Positions 1 to 7,211 of a stretch of 64,000 nucleotides of DNA are shown one piece after another. The notes below the pieces were generated by a model. It was not told the origin of the DNA and made no database searches. It saw only the letters and a list, made by a program, of their open reading frames with translations. Source of the DNA: SB25 sp029560875. GTDB taxonomy: Bacteria > Bacteroidota > Bacteroidia > Bacteroidales > Tenuifilaceae. The stretch is taken from NCBI GenBank assembly GCA_035388225.1, contig DAOOPM010000021.1:1-64000 (forward strand), read 5' to 3'. The translations under genes and the position numbers were made by a program. Every line of letters begins with the position of its first letter. The stretch's first letter is position 1.

Positions 1-50
1 ATTCCATTATAAATTAATATTAATCCGTCCAACTTTTTGGGGTCACTTCA
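1..50. mobile_element. Possible end of an IS3-family insertion sequence
   Basis: Positions 25-50, read on the minus strand, begin TGAAGTGACCCC and continue into AAAAAGTTGGAC. This resembles, from memory, terminal inverted repeats of IS3-family (IS150-like) elements, which begin TG and carry a CCCCAAAAAGTT core. If so, the element lies to the left of the window and ends at about position 50, about 40 bp past the hppA stop. No transposase reading frame is visible in the 50 bases available, so this rests on the terminal motif alone. Confidence 0.3.
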
Positions 51-89
51 ATTTTGTCGGGCTTTCGTATTTATTTGGTTTTGTATACA

Positions 90-2306
90 CTAAAACAAGC
101 TAAACGCAACAGTTACACCGGCCATAACAATAGATACCATACTCATAAGTTTGATAAGGATATTCAAACTTGGACCAGATGTATCCTTGAATGGGTCACC
201 TACGGTATCGCCAGTAACGGCAGCTTTGTGATTATCGGAACCTTTTCCGCCAAAGTTACCTTCCTCAATATACTTTTTAGCGTTATCCCAAGCGCCGCCT
301 GAGTTCGCCATAAATATTGCAAGCACAAAACCTGCACTCAATCCACCTGCTAGCAAACCAAGTACACCCGCAACTCCTAGTAATAAACCAGTTACAATTG
401 GAATAATAATAGCGAGTAGCGATGGGAAAATCATCTCGATTTGAGCACCACGGGTCGAAATTTCCACACAACGAGCATAGTCTGGCTCAGCCTCACCCTC
501 CATAATTCCTTTAATTTCGCGGAACTGACGGCGAACTTCCTCAACCATTTTTTGAGCAGCGCGTCCTACGGCGTTCATCGTTAAACCAGAGAATAGGAAT
601 GCCATCATTGCACCAATGAATATACCAACAAGCACAATTGGATTCATAAGTGTTACTTGGTAGTAGTTCATAAAGTCAACAATTGTTGCCTTTGAGGTTT
701 CAATTGTTTCGCCATTGGCAAATGTCAACACATTCTCGCCAAGACGCATCAAACCAATCTTAATCTCCTCGATATAAGATGCAAGAAGAGCCAACGCTGT
801 TAGTGCAGCAGAACCAATTGCAAAACCTTTACCTGTAGCTGCTGTTGTATTCCCAAGAGCATCAAGAGCATCGGTACGTTTGCGAACCTCTGGTCCTAAG
901 TGACTCATCTCGGCATTACCACCTGCGTTATCGGCGATTGGGCCATAAGCATCTGTAGCAAGAGTGATACCTAATGTTGAAAGCATACCCACAGCAGCAA
1001 TACCAATACCATACAAACCTAATTGAATGTTTTGCGCATCAAGCATATGCTTAACATCAAAATTAATAGCACAAAGGAATGCCATTAGAATTGCAATAGA
1101 AATGGTTATAACCGGAATTGCTGTAGAAATCATACCCAAGCCAACACCCGAAATGATAACAGTAGCGGGGCCTGTTTGAGAACTTTCTGACACCTTACGT
1201 GTTGGATTGTAGGAATGCGATGTGTAATACTCTGTAGATTGACCAATAATAATACCAGCAACCAACCCCGATATTACAGAGAAAGATATTCCTAACCAGT
1301 TCTGTAAACCCAAGAAATATAGGATTCCAAATGTTGATAGTGCAATTAACAAAGAACTCACGTTAACACCCATACCCAAAGAACGGAGTAAATCTTTCAT
1401 AGTTGCGCCCTCTTTAGTACGAACAATGAAAATACCAAAGATTGATAGTACAATACCAACAGCAGCAATTAACATTGGGGCAAGAATTGCCTTGTATTGC
1501 ATTTCAACATTAACTAGCGCAAAAGCAGATGCACCTAGTGCAGCGGTAGCAAGGATTGAACCAGCATACGATTCATAAAGGTCAGCACCTATACCAGCCA
1601 CATCACCTACGTTATCGCCAACGTTATCGGCAATGGTAGCAGGGTTTCGTGGGTCGTCCTCAGGAATACCAGCCTCAACCTTACCTACAAGGTCAGCACC
1701 AACGTCGGCAGCTTTGGTATAAATACCACCACCAACACGAGCAAACAACGCCTGAGTTGAAGCTCCCATACCAAAGGTAAGCATTGTGGTAGTGATAATA
1801 ATTAGTTTGTGCGATGCATCTGGCTCATCAATAAAATAGTTAAGAACTAGATACCATAATGAGATATCGAGAACTGCCAAACCTACTACTACAAGACCCA
1901 TAACCGCTCCTGAACGGAATGCCACTTTCAATCCGTGGTTCAACGAATTTTTTGCAGCATTTGCAGTACGAGCCGATGCATAGGTTGCTGTTTTCATACC
2001 AAAGAAACCAGCCAAACCCGAGAAGAAACCACCGGTTAAGAACGCAAATGGAGTCCACTCGTTTTGAACTTTTAATCCAAAGGCCAAAATTGCGAAAAGA
2101 ACTAAAAGAACTAAGAACACAATACCAACAACTTTATACTGTTGCTTTAAATAAGACATAGCGCCCTTACGAACGTAAAGCGCAATCTTCTTCATTGTGT
2201 CTGTACCTTCATCCTCCTTCATCATTTGTTTGAAGAAGTAGTAGGCAAATCCAAGGGCAATTAACGATGCAATCGGTACTACCCAGAACAAATTGTCAAT
2301 AATCAT
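90..2306 (-). CDS. hppA: Membrane-bound cation-pumping pyrophosphatase, K+-dependent type
   Basis: Integral membrane pyrophosphatase that couples PPi hydrolysis to Na+ and/or H+ export across the cytoplasmic membrane. The 738 residues match the family length, with many hydrophobic segments. The substrate site is clear: DVGADLVGKVE at residues 201-211 and DDPRNPATIADNVGDNVGD at about 217-235, both rich in Mg-PPi-binding Asp. At residues 485-494 the sequence GNTTAATGKG has Ala and Gly where K+-independent enzymes carry Lys and Thr, so the enzyme should need K+. Na+ versus H+ specificity cannot be settled by reading alone; Na+ or dual pumping is common in K+-dependent Bacteroidota enzymes. The gene is monocistronic, with a 214-bp gap to the next gene upstream. 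Confidence 0.97.
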   Translation of the reverse strand: MIIDNLFWVVPIASLIALGFAYYFFKQMMKEDEGTDTMKKIALYVRKGAMSYLKQQYKVVGIVFLVLLVLFAILAFGLKVQNEWTPFAFLTGGFFSGLAGFFGMKTATYASARTANAAKNSLNHGLKVAFRSGAVMGLVVVGLAVLDISLWYLVLNYFIDEPDASHKLIIITTTMLTFGMGASTQALFARVGGGIYTKAADVGADLVGKVEAGIPEDDPRNPATIADNVGDNVGDVAGIGADLYESYAGSILATAALGASAFALVNVEMQYKAILAPMLIAAVGIVLSIFGIFIVRTKEGATMKDLLRSLGMGVNVSSLLIALSTFGILYFLGLQNWLGISFSVISGLVAGIIIGQSTEYYTSHSYNPTRKVSESSQTGPATVIISGVGLGMISTAIPVITISIAILMAFLCAINFDVKHMLDAQNIQLGLYGIGIAAVGMLSTLGITLATDAYGPIADNAGGNAEMSHLGPEVRKRTDALDALGNTTAATGKGFAIGSAALTALALLASYIEEIKIGLMRLGENVLTFANGETIETSKATIVDFMNYYQVTLMNPIVLVGIFIGAMMAFLFSGLTMNAVGRAAQKMVEEVRRQFREIKGIMEGEAEPDYARCVEISTRGAQIEMIFPSLLAIIIPIVTGLLLGVAGVLGLLAGGLSAGFVLAIFMANSGGAWDNAKKYIEEGNFGGKGSDNHKAAVTGDTVGDPFKDTSGPSLNILIKLMSMVSIVMAGVTVAFSLF

Positions 2307-2520
2307 ACTTCAAGATTTAGTTTAGGTTAATAATTATTATAGTTGTTTTATATTCATTTTTAACTTTATAGCGGAACAATTTACGTTATAAATCAAGATA
2401 GGCAATATACGAACACTTACAATTCGAGAAAATAGCCAAAATATTTTTTTTAGGGTTACTACCATAAAAACACAATGTTTTCAAACATCCCTTAATTCAG
2501 CTAATAAAAAAAGTATTATT

Positions 2521-4059
2521 TTAGCCTGCCCAATTTTCTCTGTCCAAACTCCTATACTGAATCGCCTCTGCAATGTGCTGAGATTGAATTGATTCAGAAC
2601 AATCCAAATCTGCAATTGTTCGCGACACTTTTAGAATTCTATCGTAAGCCCTAGCCGATAACCCCAAACGCTCCATCGCAGTTTTAAGCAACGCCGTTCC
2701 CGCATCGTCCAAAATGCAAAATTTCCGAATTAATTTCGATGTCATTTGCGCATTGCAGTAAACTCCCTTCCACTCCACAAATCGTTCCTCCTGAATCTGC
2801 CGTGCTTTAACCACACGCTGGCGAATTATTTCGCTGCTTTCCGACGGCGGTGCACCCGATAATTTTTCGAATGGAACAGGAATAACTTCAACATGAATAT
2901 CAATTCTATCGAGCAACGGGCCTGAGATTTTATTCAGGTATTTTTGAACCACACCGGGCGAGCAAACACACTCTTTTTCAGGGTGATTGTAGTAACCGCA
3001 AGGGCAAGGATTCATTGATGCTACCAGCATAAAACTTGCAGGATACTCCACCGTGAACTTTGCCCGCGAAATTGTGATTACCCTATCCTCCAAGGGTTGA
3101 CGCATAACCTCCAGCACAGTACGCTTGAACTCTGGGAGTTCATCGAGGAAAAGCACGCCGTTATGTGCAAGCGATATTTCGCCGGGTTGAGGATATTGCC
3201 CTCCGCCAACCAAGGCTACGTCCGATATGGTGTGATGCGGACTTCGGAATGGCCTGCGGGTCATAAGCGATGTTTCCCTATCTATTTTCCCTGCAACGGA
3301 GTGAATTTTTGTAGTTTCCAGCGCTTCGCGCAATGCCAATGGTGGAATAATAGTGGGCAACCGTTTTGCAAGCATGGTTTTACCAGCACCCGGAGGACCA
3401 ATCATAATAATATTATGACCACCAGCAGCGGCAACCTCTAGGGAACGCTTTACATTCTCCTGTCCCTTAACATCCAAAAAATCTACATCATAGGAGTTGG
3501 CGTGTGTAAAAAACTCATCGCGGGTATTAACAATGGTAGGTTCAAGGGTACTTTTTCCATTGAAAAAATCGATTACCTCCTTAATGTTTTCAACCCCGAA
3601 AACATCCAAGTTGTTAACCACTGCAGCCTCGCGGGCATTCTGCTTGGGCACAATAAAACCCTTAAACCCTTCCTCGCGTGCCTGAATGGCAATTGGCAGA
3701 ACTCCCTTAATTGGTTGCACGGTACCATCGAGCGAGAGCTCGCCCATAACAACGTATTCGGCTAGCAAATCAGCATTCATCTGCTCCGATGCTGCAAGTA
3801 TACCAACAGCTAAAGGTAAATCGTAGGCTGCGCCCTCCTTACGAATATCAGCAGGAGCCATATTTATAACCACCCTATGTTTGGGGAATTTGAAACCGTT
3901 GGTTTCCAATGCCGATGTTATCCGCTGTTGGCTCTCTTTAACTGCGCTATCGGGCAAGCCAACCAGAAAAAAGTTTATCCCTTTCGATACGCTTACCTCA
4001 ATTGTAATTGTTGTGGCCTTAATTCCCTGAACTGCACTACCAAAAGTTTTAACAAGCAT
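2521..4059 (-). CDS. YifB/ComM family Mg-chelatase-like AAA+ ATPase
   Basis: Full-length 512-residue member of the YifB family. ComM members are hexameric helicases that promote branch migration during integration of transformed DNA. The N-terminal Lon-protease-like S5-fold domain (about 1-170) is followed by an AAA+ module with Walker A GPPGAGKT at residues 221-228 and a DELPEF Walker B-type segment. A Cys-rich insert (CPCGYYNHPEKECVC) typical of the family follows, then the C-terminal Mg-chelatase domain. Start is the ATG at 4059. It is probably transcribed alone. Orthology to comM is likely but no other competence gene is adjacent, so I leave the symbol blank. Confidence 0.93.
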   Translation of the reverse strand: MLVKTFGSAVQGIKATTITIEVSVSKGINFFLVGLPDSAVKESQQRITSALETNGFKFPKHRVVINMAPADIRKEGAAYDLPLAVGILAASEQMNADLLAEYVVMGELSLDGTVQPIKGVLPIAIQAREEGFKGFIVPKQNAREAAVVNNLDVFGVENIKEVIDFFNGKSTLEPTIVNTRDEFFTHANSYDVDFLDVKGQENVKRSLEVAAAGGHNIIMIGPPGAGKTMLAKRLPTIIPPLALREALETTKIHSVAGKIDRETSLMTRRPFRSPHHTISDVALVGGGQYPQPGEISLAHNGVLFLDELPEFKRTVLEVMRQPLEDRVITISRAKFTVEYPASFMLVASMNPCPCGYYNHPEKECVCSPGVVQKYLNKISGPLLDRIDIHVEVIPVPFEKLSGAPPSESSEIIRQRVVKARQIQEERFVEWKGVYCNAQMTSKLIRKFCILDDAGTALLKTAMERLGLSARAYDRILKVSRTIADLDCSESIQSQHIAEAIQYRSLDRENWAG

Positions 4060-4155
4060 ACGCGTAAGTATCTAAAAACTAGATACAAGATAGTGGAAAA
4101 ATATTTATAATGAAAATAGTTGATGTTTAGTTCTGAGTAAAAATTATTTTCGAGC

Positions 4156-4404
4156 ATTGTTTCCGCACCCATACACAAACTTTTCAGCGTGGCAAAGCCA
4201 CTTGGAAAAGTTATTTCTTGACATTTCTAAGTCCGCCTTACGACGAACCTTGGAAAGTATTTGTGGTGCATATCTGCAGGATGGGTATAACTCTTTGATT
4301 ACATAGACAAACCGCAAATAAGATTTTCCACCCAAAAACTGTTAACCATCAAAATTCCTAGTGCTTTATAAGGAACGAAGAGGCACAGAAGACGCAAACA
4401 AGGG
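4156..4404. repeat. Intergenic repeat locus 1, block order B-A
   Basis: This fills most of the 345-bp gap between the YifB and FISUMP genes. Block B (about 4156-4270) includes a hairpin centred on GTGGC-AAA-GCCAC with outer arms CTTTTC/GAAAAG (about 4190-4210). Block A (about 4290-4404) begins ACTCTTTGATT and ends CGCAAACAAGG right at the stop codon of the FISUMP gene. Both blocks recur in diverged form at 5400-5645 in the same orientation but opposite order. Runs shared with the second copy include ATACACAAACT, CAGCGTGGC and TTGGAAAGT in B, and CCAAAAACTGT and TGCTTTATA in A. Small reading frames across it are not convincing genes. Confidence 0.75.
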
Positions 4405-5391
4405 CTAGTGAGTATTTGTAACAGCATCCTTAAAACATCTAACAGAATGACCCGATTCACGATAGTTTGTACCTATAGCAGTTTTTGTACTCTCCTTTGA
4501 AAAAAGGACATATCTTGCACCATCTGAATGTTCTTCACTCTCAGAACTAGTCCAATAAAATCCATTTACACCAACCTCCCTATATTCGTTCTTTTCTGGA
4601 TAATCAATTTTGTAATTTCCCATTGTGGATGTGTATTTTTTGGTTCTAAGCGCATAACCTCCCATTAAAGCAGAAAAGCCGCTATAACCATCCTCTATCA
4701 ATGCTTTTAAACAATTCTTTTTTATGCCGCCAAAGTAATTCGTTAAAGTTTCGTACTCCTCCTTGGATGGCAAATGCCAGCCATCGGGGCAAACAGATTT
4801 TGCTGTTTCCCAATCGTACAGGCAACCATATTTCTGCCTAAGGTCGGCGCTGGAGTACTCCCAATAAACGCCACTATCGGGGATAAATGAAAGATTTTGA
4901 ACCATTACAGTTAGATTGCCAATCTGTTGGTACTTATAGTTTTTTCCATCCCTTTTGTCAATAAATGTTTCTATTGAGGGTTTGCCGTAGGCCAATGGAG
5001 CCTTAATGTTATTCATAAAAATATAACCGAGCAACTTAGGGTCTTGATTAATTGAAAGCTGTAACATAAAAACCACATTGGTATCAGGAAGGATGTACTG
5101 TTCCTCTTTAGGAAGCCATACAATTGTTTTATTTCCAGATTTTATGCTATCGCCCACATCTCCATTTACTTTTTTTAGAGGGTTAATATGCTTTGCCACC
5201 ATAAAACTCTCTCCGCCATCGTTGCTTACAAAAAGTTCAACCTTAACAGGTTTATCGCAAGTTAGGGTGTAGTATATTTCTATGGTTTCGCCATTTTGTT
5301 TTGCACTTGTATTTGAAACAAAGAGCTCCTGCCCTACCAAAACATCAAGAAAAAGAGACATAATTAATACAAGCAGAAAGATTTTTCTCAT
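4405..5391 (-). CDS. Secreted FISUMP-domain protein (Fibrobacter major paralogous domain)
   Basis: A 328-residue exported protein. Residues 1-20 form a signal peptide (MRKIFLLVLIMSLFLDVLVG) with no lipobox Cys. Residues about 22-115 look like a beta-sandwich domain. From about 130 the protein has the FISUMP signature: DGKNYKYQQIGNLTVMVQNL, then YDWETAKSVCPDGWHLPSKEEYETL, a FYWTSSES motif and a terminal HSVRCFKD. FISUMP domains have a C-type-lectin/sulfatase-modifying-factor-like fold and unknown surface roles in Bacteroidota and Fibrobacter. The gene is bracketed by related noncoding repeats (4156-4404 and 5400-5645), which suggests it may have come in or been duplicated as a cassette. Function unknown. 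Confidence 0.85.
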   Translation of the reverse strand: MRKIFLLVLIMSLFLDVLVGQELFVSNTSAKQNGETIEIYYTLTCDKPVKVELFVSNDGGESFMVAKHINPLKKVNGDVGDSIKSGNKTIVWLPKEEQYILPDTNVVFMLQLSINQDPKLLGYIFMNNIKAPLAYGKPSIETFIDKRDGKNYKYQQIGNLTVMVQNLSFIPDSGVYWEYSSADLRQKYGCLYDWETAKSVCPDGWHLPSKEEYETLTNYFGGIKKNCLKALIEDGYSGFSALMGGYALRTKKYTSTMGNYKIDYPEKNEYREVGVNGFYWTSSESEEHSDGARYVLFSKESTKTAIGTNYRESGHSVRCFKDAVTNTH

Positions 5392-5399
5392 TCGTTTAC

Positions 5400-5645
5400 A
5401 CTCTTTGATTGAGCAGTAAACTTAAGTAAAATATTCCAGCCAAAAACTGTCTGCCAGCAGAATTCCTATTGCTTTATAGAGCGCAGTCGTATAAAGATGA
5501 AACCCGCAAACAAGGTGTTGCCGCACCTATACACAAACTTTCCAGCGTGGCGAAGCCTCCTGGAAACGTTAAATCTCTACGTTTATAGTTTTTTTGACTC
5601 TTCCAAGTCCTCCTGCCGGCGGACGTTGGAAAGTCTCTGTTGGCG
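5400..5645. repeat. Intergenic repeat locus 2, block order A-B
   Basis: Second diverged copy of the repeat described at 4156-4404. Block A (about 5400-5518) starts 8 bp upstream of the FISUMP start codon with ACTCTTTGATT and ends CGCAAACAAGG. Block B (about 5515-5645) follows at once. The B hairpin keeps its stem: TTTCCAG at about 5539 pairs with CTGGAAA at about 5559, using Watson-Crick pairs where copy 1 has G-T wobbles. A second hairpin follows, TCCAAGTCC against GGACGTTGGA (about 5602-5630). Conserved pairing argues that structure matters, or that this is a mobile palindromic element. Confidence 0.75.
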
Positions 5646-5671
5646 CGCAACTCATAGAACTCGACAAAAGA

Positions 5672-6784
5672 TTATTGTTGAAACTCAGTTAATTCGTAGT
5701 TTGTGCTCCTTCCTCCGCTGGCTGATTTCCTAAGGATTCCTTTATTTATTAAATCCTGTATGTCTCTCAACGCAGTGTCTGCAGAGCATTTTGAAATCTT
5801 TGCCCATTTCGAAGATGTTAACGCACCATCAAAACCATCTAGGAGTTTATTTAATAGCAATTTTTGCCTTTCATTTTGAAGTTTTGAGGAATTCCTATTC
5901 CAGAATTTGTGCTTGTATATTACTTTCTCAAGTTTACTGTTGGATGAATCTAACGCATCGAGCAAACATTGCAAAAACCATTCGAGCCAATTAGTTATAT
6001 CCATCGAACCCTTTTGTGTTTTCTCTAGAATACTATAATATGCTTTTCTTTCGGTTCGAATTTGTGATGACATACTGTAAAATCGCTGAGGAATTCCATC
6101 GGCTCTTGCAAGAAACATATCGGTTATGGCGCGTGCCATTCTGCCATTACCATCCTCAAAAGGATGCAAGGTTACAAACCATAAGTGAGCTATTCCGGCC
6201 TTAACAACAGGGTCATAGGTATTGTTTTTATTAATCCATTCAAAAAATAAATTCATTTCTTTTTCTAGTTCTAATGCACCTGGTGCTTGGAAGTGCACCT
6301 TTTCTTTCCCAAGTGCACCAGACACTACTTGCATTGGGCCTGTTGAATCGTCACGCCAGTTTCCAACAATAATTTTATACATTCCACTCCTGCCCGATGG
6401 AAAAAGGGAGCAATGCCAGCCAAATAACCTATCCTTGGATAAGGGTTTATTGAAATTTTGCGTAGCATCGAGCATCATTTCTACCACTCCATCAACATCT
6501 CTGTCCGATGGAACCAATCCTGCAATATTCATCCCTAGCCTTCGGGCAATAGAAGAACGTACTTGTTCCGGACTTAGCAGTTCACCCTCAATTTCTGACG
6601 ATTTCAAAACATCAAGGGTTAATGTGTCTAAAACCGCTTCGTTCCTTAGTTCAAATCCAAGAGATTCCATTTTGCCAATCAGCCTCCCCTGTTGATTGCG
6701 AACTTTTCCGAGCAATGGCAGGAGTAATTCGCTATCCCATTTAAAACTAGGCCAATCGTTGTTGTCGTATATGTAGGTTTTCAT
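5672..6784 (-). CDS. Fic/DOC family AMP-transferase with inhibitory helix and C-terminal winged helix
   Basis: 370-residue Fic protein with an N-terminal DUF4172-type domain. The active loop HPFEDGNGRMAR lies at residues 207-218, with the catalytic His and the phosphate-binding residues intact. The inhibitory motif [ST]xxxE[GN] is present as SSEIEG at residues 62-67, ahead of the Fic core, so this is a class II, self-inhibited enzyme. The C-terminal 100 residues, including TSSKWAKISKCSADTALRDIQDL, look like a DeoR-type winged helix. Fic enzymes usually transfer AMP to a protein hydroxyl; the target is unknown. I chose the ATG at 6784 over an in-frame GTG at 6793. Operator-like repeats lie just upstream, which fits autoregulation by the winged helix. 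Confidence 0.92.
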   Translation of the reverse strand: MKTYIYDNNDWPSFKWDSELLLPLLGKVRNQQGRLIGKMESLGFELRNEAVLDTLTLDVLKSSEIEGELLSPEQVRSSIARRLGMNIAGLVPSDRDVDGVVEMMLDATQNFNKPLSKDRLFGWHCSLFPSGRSGMYKIIVGNWRDDSTGPMQVVSGALGKEKVHFQAPGALELEKEMNLFFEWINKNNTYDPVVKAGIAHLWFVTLHPFEDGNGRMARAITDMFLARADGIPQRFYSMSSQIRTERKAYYSILEKTQKGSMDITNWLEWFLQCLLDALDSSNSKLEKVIYKHKFWNRNSSKLQNERQKLLLNKLLDGFDGALTSSKWAKISKCSADTALRDIQDLINKGILRKSASGGRSTNYELTEFQQ

Positions 6785-6795
6785 TCGCCGCACAT

Positions 6796-6878
6796 TTTGC
6801 GGTAAATATACGAATTATTCTCCGCTTCTCAAATTATTCTCCGCTTTTTTTGCGGTAATTAAGTGAATTATTCCCCGC
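6796..6878. promoter_or_regulatory. Iterated operator-like repeats upstream of the fic gene
   Basis: Three direct copies of AATTATTCtCCGC lie at 6813-6825, 6832-6844 and 6866-6878 (the last has CCCCGC). Two inverted partial copies, GCGGTAAAT at about 6800 and GCGGTAATTA at about 6852, interleave with them. The array sits directly before the fic start codon and would cover its promoter. The arrangement suggests cooperative binding by a DNA-binding protein, plausibly the Fic protein through its C-terminal winged helix (inference). Confidence 0.6.
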
Positions 6879-6996
6879 AAATATTTCTATGTTTTCATGT
6901 ATACGCAGAATGCGCAAGAATCTTGGAATTCAATAACTAGATATTCTGTTTTAGAAGTTTGGTATTGTGCGCGGTCAGGAGACTGCTAAATAAAAA

Positions 6997-7170
6997 CGAC
7001 GAAGTCACAGATTTTGCCGAGCAAGAAAGTCTCAGACTTCATCGAGCAACAGGGTTAAGCTTAGGCTCAGCCTAAGTCATATTTATTCTTGCAGGCTTAG
7101 CCTGCTAAGTTTGAATTACAAAAAATCTCAGGCCCAGCCTGCTTTTGATAGCCCGACGGTGGCAGAACCG
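6997..7170. repeat. Cluster of short palindromes between fic and a sensor kinase
   Basis: The 427-bp gap between the Fic and kinase genes has no credible gene but several hairpins. CGACGAAGTC (6997-7006) pairs imperfectly with GACTTCATCG (7035-7044). CTTAGGCT-C-AGCCTAAG is perfect at 7060-7076. GCAGGCT-T-AGCCTGC is perfect at 7091-7105. CAGGC-CCA-GCCTG lies at 7129-7141 and CGGT-ACCG at 7157-7170. Three share an AGGC...GCCT core, so they look like iterations of one palindromic unit. They lie downstream of the leftward kinase gene and could also act in termination. Confidence 0.6.
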
Positions 7171-7211
7171 CCGCCGAACACGCTTAGTTTATTTCATTTT
7201 GCAGCCTCGGC

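Noticed and set aside
4144..4335. 63-codon minus-strand frame in the repeat region
   Set aside because: It lies across the repeat blocks, and the equivalent frame is not kept in the other repeat copy.
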